A stretch of DNA of 64,000 nucleotides from Tritrichomonas foetus. Taxonomy: Eukaryota; Parabasalia; Tritrichomonadida; Tritrichomonadidae. The position numbers and the translations under genes were made by a program. Below are positions 45,061 through 55,900 of this stretch, in pieces. The notes beneath the pieces are model-generated. The model was not told the origin of the DNA and made no database searches. It saw only the letters and a list, made by a program, of their open reading frames with translations. The stretch spans positions 1 through 64,000 of the forward strand of contig MLAK01000717.1 in NCBI GenBank assembly GCA_001839685.1, written 5' to 3'. Each line of letters starts with the position of its first letter. The stretch's first letter is position 1.

Positions 45061-46323
45061 ATGCTCCGCTCTCTTGAGGGAATTGAAAACCGATTTGCAA
45101 ACCCACTGTCTTCGGATTTAATCGAATTTGCAATTAAACTGGACAATCCAAAAAGCTTATCGAAGGTTTTAAATAATTTTCAGAAAGTTTTCATGGGACT
45201 TCGCCTCAAAGTAATTGACCAACATTATCACGAAGCTCCACAAGCCCAAGTTATCAAACTTCCACAATACATTCAAAGCGTTCGAACAGCATGTGATTGG
45301 ATGTTCAAAAATCATTCACTTCCAATTGACCAAAGACTTGCATCAATAGCTGCCAATGACAGTATTGTTGTGATTAACACTAATCACAATTGCGGCGATA
45401 GTGGATTCATATTAAAGGCTTTGAAACATTGCCTTGATGATGATTTAGGATTTACTGATCACAAATGTCCAATTTCAGAATCGGCTGGTTTCAAAAATGA
45501 AATTGAACGTGCAGAAAAAGTGAAACCACCAATTTTCCCTTATAATGAATGCACTTCAATCGTTTACGATAAAAATGACCCACATTTCGATACAGATAAC
45601 CTTCCACCTGAAGTAATTGAAACTGCAATTCCCGCCGAACAGCTCGCTTGCTATGATTTTAAATTGAAAAGACCAAAAGGCCTTACCGAGCATATTTGGA
45701 TTGCCACAACAATCAATTTAGCTGCAATGGCCTTAAAAACACGTGGAAAGCAACATCTTGCTTTACCAATTATTATCGATGAAAGAAAATTTGCAGATGA
45801 TCCGAAGAAAATTGATTGGTCTTATACAAATTGTGTTACAGCAGCACATATTCGTGCATGTCCTAAAGATAATGATACTATTCAAGATATCGGTAAACAG
45901 TTTCGAAAAGATCTTGAAAGAATTGGAAAAGATGGCTATTTCTATTGGATTAATAATGGAAACTTTAGTGGTAATCCTTACCATGGATATGCAATGAGTT
46001 CATCAATTGGTGCAATTAATATTAAAAAACCAATCATTGATTTCCATATTCAATCACGCCCAATGTGTTCACCTGAAGTGAAAATCAGTCCTGATATGAT
46101 GGCTGGTGGTTTAAACATTTTTTCATACTCACTTGTAACACCAACAAAGAATGTTTTCTATCCTACAATGAATTCCATTCCTTCAACAACAACACAAAAA
46201 GTGAAACATGCCCTTCATCAAGGCTTCCTTCATTTCATGAAAGATATTCCAGTCGACACAAAATACAATGAAGCTTTAGCAGAACTTGAAAACTTCCAAA
46301 ATAAAATCATGGCTGAGTTTTGA
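45061..46323 (+). CDS. Possible CoA-dependent (HxxxD) acyltransferase
   Basis: A 420-aa protein that resembles the chloramphenicol-acetyltransferase/condensation-domain fold: alcohol acetyltransferases, wax synthases, BAHD enzymes. The clue is 'VVINTNHNCGDSGFILKAL' (103-121), whose H109-xxx-D113-x-G fits the catalytic HxxxDG motif, with the His as general base. The usual first His of HHxxxDG is Asn. The rest is alpha/beta without membrane spans or signal peptide. The C-terminal segment IDFHIQSRPMCSPEVKISP (about 334-352) resembles the conserved second-half loop. The acyl acceptor cannot be guessed. If the motif match is accidental, the gene is an unknown. It is the right-hand member of a divergent pair with the RING gene. 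Confidence 0.55.
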   Translation: MLRSLEGIENRFANPLSSDLIEFAIKLDNPKSLSKVLNNFQKVFMGLRLKVIDQHYHEAPQAQVIKLPQYIQSVRTACDWMFKNHSLPIDQRLASIAANDSIVVINTNHNCGDSGFILKALKHCLDDDLGFTDHKCPISESAGFKNEIERAEKVKPPIFPYNECTSIVYDKNDPHFDTDNLPPEVIETAIPAEQLACYDFKLKRPKGLTEHIWIATTINLAAMALKTRGKQHLALPIIIDERKFADDPKKIDWSYTNCVTAAHIRACPKDNDTIQDIGKQFRKDLERIGKDGYFYWINNGNFSGNPYHGYAMSSSIGAINIKKPIIDFHIQSRPMCSPEVKISPDMMAGGLNIFSYSLVTPTKNVFYPTMNSIPSTTTQKVKHALHQGFLHFMKDIPVDTKYNEALAELENFQNKIMAEF

Positions 46324-47011
46324 AGATGGGATTCATTCAATGTATTATAGCATTTTATTATTATTAAACCTTATGATTAACCAATTACAATAATGCTATT
46401 TTTTCTATTTGAATTATCAGTAATATATAAATACCACGATTTCGAACTCGTGAATTATTGTGTTATGGAGTATAAACTAACATTGAATGAGAATTCACTA
46501 AACAGTGATTCATAAAGGTGATTCTTTCTTTCTTCGATTGTTTAATGCAGTACATCGACACCAAGATTAATCTTTGTAAGGAAAATTGTATTTCAAAGCA
46601 TTCATTTTAATCAGAATGTAATTTAATGAATAGGACTATTTTGAAATTTATTCAAATTTAGATGTTAAAAAATAATGGTTTCACTCAAAGGTGAAACTTC
46701 AATAGATCTATTGAAAATTATATATTATTGTGAAAAATGTCAATGTTTGGATTATTTACACTATTTTTTCTCCGTGAAATTAATCATTCAGGCTCATTGA
46801 ATAGAGACAATTCTTCACTGACTAAATAATAAAATATGGTGAATGAGAAGAGTGTCTGGTTTTTACCCACTTTTTAATAAAACCGATTTATCAAAAAGTT
46901 ACTTTGTAATAGATTTTCTGAAGAGTTTGACAATTACATTTAAATTTGAGACTAGCCATTGATGATATGACCGTATATACATTTAAATGAAGATTTTCAT
47001 CATATTCTCAA
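46324..47011. other. Intergenic region, 688 bp
   Basis: AT-rich, no ORF. The promoter elements at its right end (46893-47009) are listed separately. Nothing else recognised. Confidence 0.5.
46893..47009 (+). promoter_or_regulatory. AAAAAGTT motif plus TCATATTCTC initiator
   Basis: AAAAAGTT at 46893-46900. TCATATTCTC at 47000-47009 lies just before the ATG at 47012, giving a leader of about 10 nt. Confidence 0.5.
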
Positions 47012-50000
47012 ATGATGATATCAATCTCTTTTCATTTAAAATCGCAGAAGAGAGGTGGCTGCTCGGTTTACTTATACGGCAGCTTGCCAGAGCTCGGTGG
47101 AGGTGATCCAACCAAGAGCATTGAAATGACCAGATCGAACGGTAGTTATTCATTTTATGCAGATATCAAAACAAGCTTAAATAACGACAGCAGCAATTTT
47201 TGGTATCGTTACTACTTCAAAACCCGATTCGGCGCAATTATAAACGAAGTTTGTCCTCCACGGAAATGCTATCTAAATATTCACGATAACATCAACAACT
47301 CAGTCATGAATTTTTATGATACTTTCGATATACCTTCATCAATTGGTGGAGTTGTGATACAATTTCGGGTCCAATATAAAGCAAATTATGGTCAGAAATT
47401 ATTTGTGTGTGGAGATAATGAAATTCTTGGAAAATGGAAACCGGAAAATGCTGTACAACTTGAGCCAGTTCTGAATTCAGATTTTTCTGAAAGTGATATT
47501 TGGACTACTACTGTTATGATTCCATCCTCAAATAAGCCAATTTCTTTTATGTATAAATATATAGTTTTTACATCTCCGAAGAATTTCTTCTGGGAGCCAC
47601 AACATAATCACTGTTTTGAAATTGGAGCATGTCCATCACCATCGGTTTTCGTGATTAATGACGTTTGTCAATGGTGTGACAATTTATATGAAATTTATTC
47701 ACGTGATCCATTTGTGAAGGTAATTAATCGTAGACAAACATCTCAGCAACCTTTAACATTTGTTCCAAATAATACCCCTGATACAGTTTTTGTTAATTTT
47801 ACAGTAAGAGCTCCACACGTTCGACCAAGCCAAGTTCTTTCAATTATTGGATCAACACAAGAAGTTGGTGAATGGTATGCAGATAGATCATATCAAATGA
47901 ATGACAGTGAATTTCCAGTATGGAAGGCAACAATTTCATTCAAAACATCTGACTTTCCAATCGAATATAAATATGTTCTTTTAGATCGAGCATCAAATGA
48001 TGTAATCTATGAACAAAGATACAACCGTGTTATTACTTTATGTGATTTAGAATCAGTAGACAGAAGTTTTCCAACTTCAATAAACATAAATGATTGGTAT
48101 ACAAATCCAAATCCAGAATTATATAAAGGATTTGGAATAACAACTTCTCTTTTCACTTTGAAGACTGAAAAAAGTTGTGGAATTGGTCAATTCACAGATT
48201 TACCCAAGCTTGTTGATTATTGTAAGAAAATAGGATCTTCTTTAATTCATTTACTACCAATCAATGATACTTCTGGAAGTGGGGATTGGGAAGATTCCAA
48301 TCCATTTAATATTATATCAGGTCGAGCTTTACATCCAATTTATATTGATTTATTAGCAATTCATGGTGTTTCTCATTCAGATTTATGTGAAATTGCCGAA
48401 AAAAAGCAAAAGTTTGAAAGTTTGAATGGAATTGACTATCCAAAAGTTTATAAGTTCAAAATCAAGAAATTAAAAGAAATTTTTATTGGAATTGAATCAA
48501 GTTTAGGAACAAATAATCAATATCGCGCATTTGTGAAAAATAATCAAGATTGGTTAAGGATGTATGGATTATTCTGTTATTTCCGAGATCAATATAAAAC
48601 TAAAAATTTCAATAAATGGCCACAACATAATTCTATTACTCATCGTGAAATTAAACAATTGTCAACTGAATATGTGAAAGAACTCCAATTTTATTATTGG
48701 GTTCAATACATTTGCCATAAACAATTATTATCGGCTAAAGAATATGCCGAAGAACATTCAATAGTTTTAGAAGGCGAAGTTGCGTTACATTCTCCTTATC
48801 AAAGTGTTTCTGTTTGGGCCAACCCTGATTTATATAACATTGACATGATTACTGGAGAAGTTCCAACAAACGAAAATATGAGTTCCTTTAATTGTTTAAC
48901 AAATAATGGAAATAATTATCAAAATAGCTCACCAATGAATAATTCTGTCTATAGTTCTTTAAACAACTCACCTTCATTTAATTGGAAAGGAATTGCTGCC
49001 ACTAATTATGCTCAATGGTGTGATAGAATAACATATATGTCCAAATATTTCCATATGATTCAAATTAATCAATCAACATCGATTTTCAGATTCTTTGAAG
49101 TAAATAATTCTCAAAGTATTCACAGTATTTTGGGACATTTTAATCCAGCCATTCCTTTATCAAAAGCTGAATTAAAAGAACATGGATTACTTGATATTGA
49201 TCGATATACCAAACCTTATGTTCGATGGTACCTACTTAAAGATAAATTTGGTGATGATGCCGATCTTATTGCCTCAACATTCTTCAACCATTTTGGTACA
49301 TCTCTTGAAAACCAAATCTTTAGCTTCAAACCGGAATATAACTCAGAAAAGAAAATCAGCAAATATTTTAAGAAAAAGGAAATGAATCAACAACAACGAG
49401 AAATTTGGGAAAAAGGATTAATTGAACTCATTGACAATGTTTTACTTGTAGAGGATCCTGAAAAACTTGAGCATTATCATGCTCGTGCTGAAGCCTGTAT
49501 CGAAAAAGTCATACAAAATAATAAACAAGAAAAAACAGTGATTTCTTCAACATCTTGGCTTGATTTACCTAAAGCACAAAAAGAAGAGTTTGCCAATTTA
49601 TTAACTGATTATTTCTATCACCGACAAAATGAATTATGGACTGAACTTTCTTATCCAAAGCTCAGAACAATCAAAAACTCAACAAATGCACTCTTATGTT
49701 CCGATAATGTTGAACGAAATCATTTATTTATTGGAATTTTACAAGATTTTAACATTTTATCGAGCAGAGTCCAAAGAATTCCTAGATATTATGGCACATT
49801 TTTCGACAAAGTGAGAGAATATCCTTATTTGTCAATTGCTACACCAGCTACATCACAAATGCCATCGTTACGTGACTGGTGGGAAGAAAACCAACAAGTT
49901 ACAGCTGATTTCTGGAAACATGAAATATGGAGAACAGATGAACCGCCAAGGTCATGTGAACCATGGGTTCAAGAATTGATTTTGAAGCAACATTTAACTT

Positions 50001-50227
50001 CACAATCAATGTGGGCAGTTTTTATGTTGCAAGATATTATTTCTATCGATGAGAGATTCCGACAGACAAATCCAGAGAAAGAAAGAATTACTCCTTGCCC
50101 GAGTGAATTTGTAAATAATGAGAGAAAATGGAATCGACGAATGCAATTTACACTCGAGAAAATAAATGAAGCTGATGACTTTTGCTATAGAATTCGAAGA
50201 ATTGTGGAAGATAGTAATCGAATTTAG
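47012..50227 (+). CDS. DPE2-like GH77 protein with three CBM20 domains, probably inactive
   Basis: Related to the disproportionating enzyme DPE2 (4-alpha-glucanotransferase, family GH77), which moves glucan chains in starch/glycogen metabolism. Three CBM20 starch-binding domains lie at about residues 1-105, 112-225 and 259-360; plant DPE2 has two. The GH77 part runs from about 372 to 1060, including the DPE2-type insertion. All three catalytic acids appear changed. The nucleophile motif RIDH reads QINQ (N686). The acid/base segment GEDLG reads CSDNV (S897). The third, 'CHD...LRAWW', reads 'TSQ...LRDWW' (Q949). The neighbouring residues align well, so this is loss, not misalignment. It probably binds glycogen as a scaffold or regulator. 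The first ATG, 47012, follows an initiator. Confidence 0.85.
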   Translation: MMISISFHLKSQKRGGCSVYLYGSLPELGGGDPTKSIEMTRSNGSYSFYADIKTSLNNDSSNFWYRYYFKTRFGAIINEVCPPRKCYLNIHDNINNSVMNFYDTFDIPSSIGGVVIQFRVQYKANYGQKLFVCGDNEILGKWKPENAVQLEPVLNSDFSESDIWTTTVMIPSSNKPISFMYKYIVFTSPKNFFWEPQHNHCFEIGACPSPSVFVINDVCQWCDNLYEIYSRDPFVKVINRRQTSQQPLTFVPNNTPDTVFVNFTVRAPHVRPSQVLSIIGSTQEVGEWYADRSYQMNDSEFPVWKATISFKTSDFPIEYKYVLLDRASNDVIYEQRYNRVITLCDLESVDRSFPTSININDWYTNPNPELYKGFGITTSLFTLKTEKSCGIGQFTDLPKLVDYCKKIGSSLIHLLPINDTSGSGDWEDSNPFNIISGRALHPIYIDLLAIHGVSHSDLCEIAEKKQKFESLNGIDYPKVYKFKIKKLKEIFIGIESSLGTNNQYRAFVKNNQDWLRMYGLFCYFRDQYKTKNFNKWPQHNSITHREIKQLSTEYVKELQFYYWVQYICHKQLLSAKEYAEEHSIVLEGEVALHSPYQSVSVWANPDLYNIDMITGEVPTNENMSSFNCLTNNGNNYQNSSPMNNSVYSSLNNSPSFNWKGIAATNYAQWCDRITYMSKYFHMIQINQSTSIFRFFEVNNSQSIHSILGHFNPAIPLSKAELKEHGLLDIDRYTKPYVRWYLLKDKFGDDADLIASTFFNHFGTSLENQIFSFKPEYNSEKKISKYFKKKEMNQQQREIWEKGLIELIDNVLLVEDPEKLEHYHARAEACIEKVIQNNKQEKTVISSTSWLDLPKAQKEEFANLLTDYFYHRQNELWTELSYPKLRTIKNSTNALLCSDNVERNHLFIGILQDFNILSSRVQRIPRYYGTFFDKVREYPYLSIATPATSQMPSLRDWWEENQQVTADFWKHEIWRTDEPPRSCEPWVQELILKQHLTSQSMWAVFMLQDIISIDERFRQTNPEKERITPCPSEFVNNERKWNRRMQFTLEKINEADDFCYRIRRIVEDSNRI

Positions 50228-50606
50228 AAATATTCCATTATATGTTTAAAAAACGCTTTTTAACTGTTAATGAAAACCTTTTATTAAATAGAGCTTGAAT
50301 ATTCTGAATATTTGTTATTTTTTCTAATCATGATTATTTATACATGAAAATGTTGGTCATTTCACCATATTTTAAATAAATTTCTCTGACCAAAGCATCT
50401 TAGAAACTGAATTGAATAAAATTCAATAAAAAAGATTATTAGATAATTCAATAAATAAAATCATTAGAGTTTGAATATATCACTGAAATACACAAAAAGT
50501 TCAACATATGATCACAAAAAGTGAAGACATGTTGAAAAAGTTTATCATCATATTCAAAAAAATGAATAAAAATGACCCATAAGAAATTTTGTTAACATTT
50601 TTGAAA
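50228..50606. other. Intergenic region before the MRH receptor gene
   Basis: Contains two AAAAAGTT motifs and one AAAAAGTG, listed separately. AT-rich otherwise. Confidence 0.5.
50494..50542 (+). promoter_or_regulatory. Triple AAAAAGTT/G motif
   Basis: AAAAAGTT at 50494-50501 and 50535-50542, and AAAAAGTG at 50515-50522. All are on the plus strand, spaced about 20 nt apart, or roughly two helix turns. The last is 65 nt before the ATG at 50607. This is the most regular array in the window. Confidence 0.5.
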
Positions 50607-52325
50607 ATGAATCTGTTGGTGTTATTCGTAAGTCTATCTTTTTCAGTTTCGATTGAACGATTTCCATGCGCTGCAAATATTAACGGTTATTTATTCAACA
50701 TTACAGAACTCGCTAATGGACGGAAAAATGGATTCGATATTATCAAACGAACAGACGACGATCGTTACTACTTCAAGATGTGCGGTGAATTACCCCATGA
50801 TGAACTTCCACCACTCGCTCCGGATTCAACAGACATTTCCGTTATGAGATGCAATTATTCGTCCCACGAATGCGCATCTGCTATTCCTGTTCAATCATTT
50901 GACTGGAAATTGCTCGATCAAGACAATCCTAATGAAGGTGTTATATATCACGCATCAGGGGAGCCTTTTGTTGATCCAGAAGATAGACAATATTATACAA
51001 TTGATTTCGAGATTATGTTATATTGTGATAAGTCAGAAACAAAGCCAGACACAAATTATACATATTTAGTTTACAACAATACAAACGAAGTTGTTGTTCG
51101 TGTCATTTTCTTTACTGCTTTTGCCTGCCCAGTTAAAAAACCATCTCCATCACCAACTCCGAATTTTGCACCTGATTGTGAATTTGAATACTATATGTCA
51201 TCAGTTTCCCATTATGGAGTCTATACAGACTTCAAAATATTTAATGATGGACCATATGGAATTCGTGTTCCTTTAACAATCAACAAATCTGAAAAAACTA
51301 TGTTTTATCAACCATGTGAAAGAATGCTTTGTCCATTTAATTACACTTGCACAGACTCAGGTTATTCAAGTGCATGGCTCTGTGATCCAGTAACACGATC
51401 ATGCGATAATTACGGCTTAATATCACCTGATGGAATCGATGCTGAAATCCAACATATTTTGGTCAAAGATTCGCCAATTGTCATTCGACATCAGAATGAA
51501 AATGCAAAAAGGAATATGACTTTAACAGTTTCCTGCAATAAATTATATGAATATGATCACTTTAAATTCGACAAAGAAGCAACAATCACAGATGGATCAT
51601 TAAAAGTGACCGCTTCAGCTGCAGATTCATGCTACAAACAGAATCCAGCTCCAGTTCCACCTTTTTCAGATGATATTTGCTATGCACCGCTTACATACTT
51701 TGGCAATGTAAATATGTCAACCTTTAATAATAATCCTGACGGTCATATAGCTCAAGTGAATGATGGATATACATTATATTATCAACCATGTGGTGGAATG
51801 AAATGTCCAAACGGTGCTCAATGTGATGGTGACAATAATGCAACAGTTTGGCTCTGCCAAAATGAAAGTTACTTGGATTGTATTGCTTATGGATTATTGG
51901 AAAATAATCTTTCTTACTCTGAAAATGTACGTGAGTTCATTGTAACTTACACCGGTGATCGAAAGAGAATGACTACAGTTGAGTATAAATGTGATGAATC
52001 TCTAAAAGAGAATGAAATTAAAATGCCATCAGTTGTAACACTTTTTGGAACAAGATTAAGATTTTCCGTACACTCTAAAAACTTTTGTTCTCGAAGAAAT
52101 GGATCATCAGTCACAGGTGGCGCAATTTTCTTGATTGTTTTATTTATGGGAATAATTTTGTATCTAGCATTTGCATTAATTGTTGGATATGTCAAGAATG
52201 GACGAATTGGCCTACCAAACACTGAGTTTTGGACAGAATTCTTCGCTTGCGTTTCGACAGGATTCATGTTTATTGTGAAGTGTGGTCACATGGATGTAGG
52301 AAAAACTAAATATGATGAAATATAA
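50607..52325 (+). CDS. MRH-domain transmembrane sorting receptor (M6P-receptor-like)
   Basis: A type I membrane protein with three mannose-6-phosphate-receptor-homology-like domains, as in cargo receptors of the Golgi-endosome route. Residues 1-16 (MNLLVLFVSLSFSVSI) are a signal peptide. MRH-like units lie at about 20-175, 190-345 and 350-495. Each has Cys pairs and the 'YYF.CG' or 'YQPC' strand; the first opens with FPCAANINGYLFNITELA. The lumenal part has many N-x-S/T sites. A transmembrane helix at about 504-530 is followed by a 42-residue tail containing the family-like 'PNTEFWTEFF' stretch and ending in YDEI, a YxxPhi sorting signal. I place the start at the ATG at 50607, since a TTG at 50589 would add only six codons before the signal peptide. 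Confidence 0.85.
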   Translation: MNLLVLFVSLSFSVSIERFPCAANINGYLFNITELANGRKNGFDIIKRTDDDRYYFKMCGELPHDELPPLAPDSTDISVMRCNYSSHECASAIPVQSFDWKLLDQDNPNEGVIYHASGEPFVDPEDRQYYTIDFEIMLYCDKSETKPDTNYTYLVYNNTNEVVVRVIFFTAFACPVKKPSPSPTPNFAPDCEFEYYMSSVSHYGVYTDFKIFNDGPYGIRVPLTINKSEKTMFYQPCERMLCPFNYTCTDSGYSSAWLCDPVTRSCDNYGLISPDGIDAEIQHILVKDSPIVIRHQNENAKRNMTLTVSCNKLYEYDHFKFDKEATITDGSLKVTASAADSCYKQNPAPVPPFSDDICYAPLTYFGNVNMSTFNNNPDGHIAQVNDGYTLYYQPCGGMKCPNGAQCDGDNNATVWLCQNESYLDCIAYGLLENNLSYSENVREFIVTYTGDRKRMTTVEYKCDESLKENEIKMPSVVTLFGTRLRFSVHSKNFCSRRNGSSVTGGAIFLIVLFMGIILYLAFALIVGYVKNGRIGLPNTEFWTEFFACVSTGFMFIVKCGHMDVGKTKYDEI

Positions 52326-52360
52326 ATAATACCTTATGCCAAATTTCTTTCTATTTTTCT

Positions 52361-52362
<2 letters not shown>

Positions 52363-52402
<40 letters not shown>
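52363..52402 (+). repeat. Poly-T run, 40 nt
   Basis: Begins 38 nt after the MRH receptor stop codon. It parallels the T run after the kinase gene at 8216-8249. It would be a U tract on the transcript. Confidence 0.9.
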
Positions 52403-52403
<1 letters not shown>

Positions 52404-52885
52404 TTCAATTCTTTTTTTCTTTTTCCTTTTATAAGTCGTTTTTTCCGAAAAAAATATTTTAACATGTAACATATTATTTGCTAGAAAATTTTTCAAAGAA
52501 ATTTAGTATGAAAAGATGATTTTAAAGTTTATGCGAATAAAATATTCCTTGTTGAAAAAAGACTTTTTCTTTTGTATAGCTTTTAGTGTAACTACTCAGA
52601 ATATGCTACTTCAGACAAAAATCCTTTTTATCCAAGGGTTTTCATAAGCAAAATGATTTTTAACGGTGTTTTTTTTATAGTTGGTTGTTGCTTTCAATCA
52701 CATACCAAAACACTGATCACACATTAAACTTTTTCATTTGCTAATCAGCCTCTCTTTCTGAAATAAATGAATGCATTCACAAATATTCTTTTGAGTCACA
52801 GAAAAAATAATTTTAATTCAATTGTCATTTCAATAAATAGCCTCTTTTGAATACTTGGAGTGTTAATTCGATTTATAAATATTTG

Positions 52886-52893
52886 AAAAAGTT
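52886..52893 (+). promoter_or_regulatory. AAAAAGTT upstream motif
   Basis: 26 nt before the ATG at 52919. The longer TTG-initiated frame from 52847 would run through it, which supports the shorter protein. Confidence 0.45.
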
Positions 52894-52918
52894 TTGGAAA
52901 GTCGCTATTTGTCTTGAA

Positions 52919-55900
52919 ATGACGAACAACACAGACGAAAAGGAAGAAATCGAGATATTATCAAATAAATTATACAAACTGTTCGAAACAAATACGAGCA
53001 CTAATATAATGCGTGTTTTTGAAGATCTTTTACTCGAAGATTCTAATTTAACATTCCCCGAATACATCGAAACGCTTAAAAAATCACAGAAAAAATGCAT
53101 GTGTCAATCATCATGGTCAAAAGAAACACTTACTGTTCATTGCGCCGATTGCGAAGAAAGCAGAAGTTCATGCATTTGCGTCCCCTGCTTTCTTGCAGGC
53201 GACCACAAAGGTCACGAAGTGAGATTGACACATTCCATTAGTGGAACATGCGATTGCGGTGATCCAATTCATTGGAAAACATGCGGATTTTGTTCCGAGC
53301 ATCCCGGACCTGAACCACACCCAGAAATGACCCAACTTGATTCTAAAACACGAATCAAGTTGATAGCTATTGCAAAAACGGCTCTCAAGAAATTGTTATT
53401 TTTTGCAAGTTTCGATAAAAATACATTTAAAAATATGATTGAATGGCTTCAAAATATCGTTTCTTTAGGTGATGCATCACGCCGTTGCGTTTCAATTGCA
53501 TTTTCTGAAACTTTTGAATACATTGACCTTTTTTATCATAGTTTGAATTTGGATGAAGCAAATATAAGCAAGTTATTATCATTTTTAGGATCTTTGACAA
53601 ACGATGCAGTCTTTCGATATTATTTTTCATTCAGCGTAATCAACTCACTTCCAAGTTTTGTTTATGCAAATTGTAAAATTGCACTATCTTCACATGATCC
53701 TAAAAAAACACCACTTTCTCCAGCTAACCAGCTTTTTAACTTCACCTTTCATGGTTTTACTGCACGTATTGTTCAAGATTTGATTACGGAAAAAGGGCTC
53801 GATTGGGCAAATATTGCAATTGACACATTGAAGTTATGTGTCGATTTCACCTATTCGAATGTGAACAAAGAATTTGCAACTAATGCCAAAATTTTTACAG
53901 CTTTTCGAAAAGTTTTAGGTTTATTGAAATCTGCAATCGCAATTAATTGTGATATTGAATATTTTTTGGATAAATTTTCGGAAATTTGTGTAAATCATGA
54001 ATTCACTTATCCAATTAAACGGGTTTTTGGTGTAAAAGCTGATGATCCAAAGAAAACTCAAAGTGTGATGTTTTCCTTAATCCTTAATCTATTTCAATTT
54101 ATTCATACAATCACAAAAAATAACATTTACTCAAAAATTCCACTCTTAAGACTTAAGCAATTCTTTGAAAGCAACACTTTTCAAATGATTGATCAAGATC
54201 ATGAAAATGAAAACGAAATTGAAGATAATGAGTCATTATATGAACATAGTGTTCTTTCAAACAATGTTCAATTTTCACAAACATTTCAAACTCATATTCT
54301 AGCATTTTGTACATTAAATTTGAAAGAAAATAGTTTACGCGATTATATTAATGAAGTATCAGATGACCCAGAAACATTTATTAAAAATTGGGCTTTACTT
54401 CCTCTTCGATGGATTGCAGCAGCTGATTTGTTTGATTATCAATTTTTCGTACGTAATGATTCACATTCACTAACTGCATTAAACTCATTTAAATTTAGAA
54501 CAAATATACAATTGAAGTTTATTCCGTCATTTGCCTTAATTCAATCATTATTGAATAGTACTAATGATATCGATTCATTTTACTTTTTAATTTTACATAC
54601 ATATGGATTTTTTGATCAAGGATTAACTGACGACGAACGCCTTGAAGATAATCAGCTTCGTCTTCAAACATTTTCAACATTTTTCTTCATAATTTGTTTA
54701 ATTTTTGATACACTTTGTGCACAAAAAGACTTGTTTACAATGAGGCGTTTATCTGTAATTTCTAGATTGATGATGAATAATCTTTCGCCTGAAGAAATTG
54801 AATCGGTATGGTTTGGAAAAGTTATGTCAGACGAAAAGTTTGTCGAAGATTTACCAAGCTTTGCTTCACGAATTAAAACAAGTAGTGGTACAAAATATAG
54901 ACTTGTAGATGATTCTGATTGGCATCCAGTTCTTCCACATTTACTGACATCCACAATCATTTCATTAATTGGCAATTTCGTGAAAAAGAATCCTGATTCC
55001 TTGATTAAATTCCCAAATCTTCCATCAGGTTCAGGTCGTTTATTATTTTCGCCTGTTCTTTTTTCTTTAATGTATCATATTTTATCATCATATGCATGCA
55101 ATTCATCAGATGAACTTCTTCAGTTAGTTTTCAATGTTCTCATTGTCACATCAGCACATCAAAATGAAGAGAATAGGAATATTGACAATACAATAACTGA
55201 CAAATCTGTAATTGAAGCTAATTCTTTCGAAGAGCTTGTAGAAAAACTTAGCCATGTTTCATTTCTTCAGTTTTTGCAACTAAAAATAAGCTATGGAATT
55301 AATAGTACTAAAGAAACATCAATAATTGATATTATTGGCACTTTTAGAGGTCTTGGAAGAATTGTAATTGATAGATTAAACATTCCAGGAGTAAATGTTG
55401 ATGTTCAATCCGAACCAGTTGAAAAGAATCGTGAACGTGCACAAAAATTGAAGAATAGAATCATGAGTGAATTCCATTCACAGCAAAGTAAATTCCTATC
55501 AAATCAAAGTGTAAGCGATCAAAATACTATGCAAAATGTTGAATGTCACATTTGCCAACTTACTGATGAAAATGATTATTTGGTTTATCCTGCATTGTGC
55601 TTCAAAAATGCTCTTCCTTTATTCATAAAATGCAAAACTCATGATCGAAAACTCCCAAAATACCCTTCATTGAAATCTATTCGAATTTGCTTGCATCCTG
55701 TACATTTTTCATGCTTACAGAAAGAAAAGAAAGAGTACTATTGTCCAGTCGATCGATGCCCAAGAAACTGCGCACTTCCTATCTTTCCAGATGATTATAA
55801 AGTTCTTAAAAAATTGGAAATCATTGACGGAATTGACAAATTCTTCGACACTGCTTATGAAACTCAACAATTAGATGAAATTCTAACTTTATATGCAGAT

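Larger units (their letters stand above)
52326..52918. other. Intergenic region with long poly-T
   Basis: Begins with a 40-nt T run (52363-52402). AACTTTTT occurs at 52727-52734 and AAAAAGTT at 52886-52893. A minus-strand lysine-rich open frame across the T run is an artefact. Confidence 0.6.

Noticed and set aside
52212..52496. Lysine-rich minus-strand ORF across the poly-T run
   Set aside because: The polylysine is simply the reverse of the T run.
52847..52918. N-terminal extension of the UBR gene from a TTG
   Set aside because: It is not ATG-initiated and it runs through the AAAAAGTT promoter-like motif. The same reasoning was used at 12523 and 33771; non-ATG extensions at 381, 6625, 31200 and 50589 were likewise dropped.
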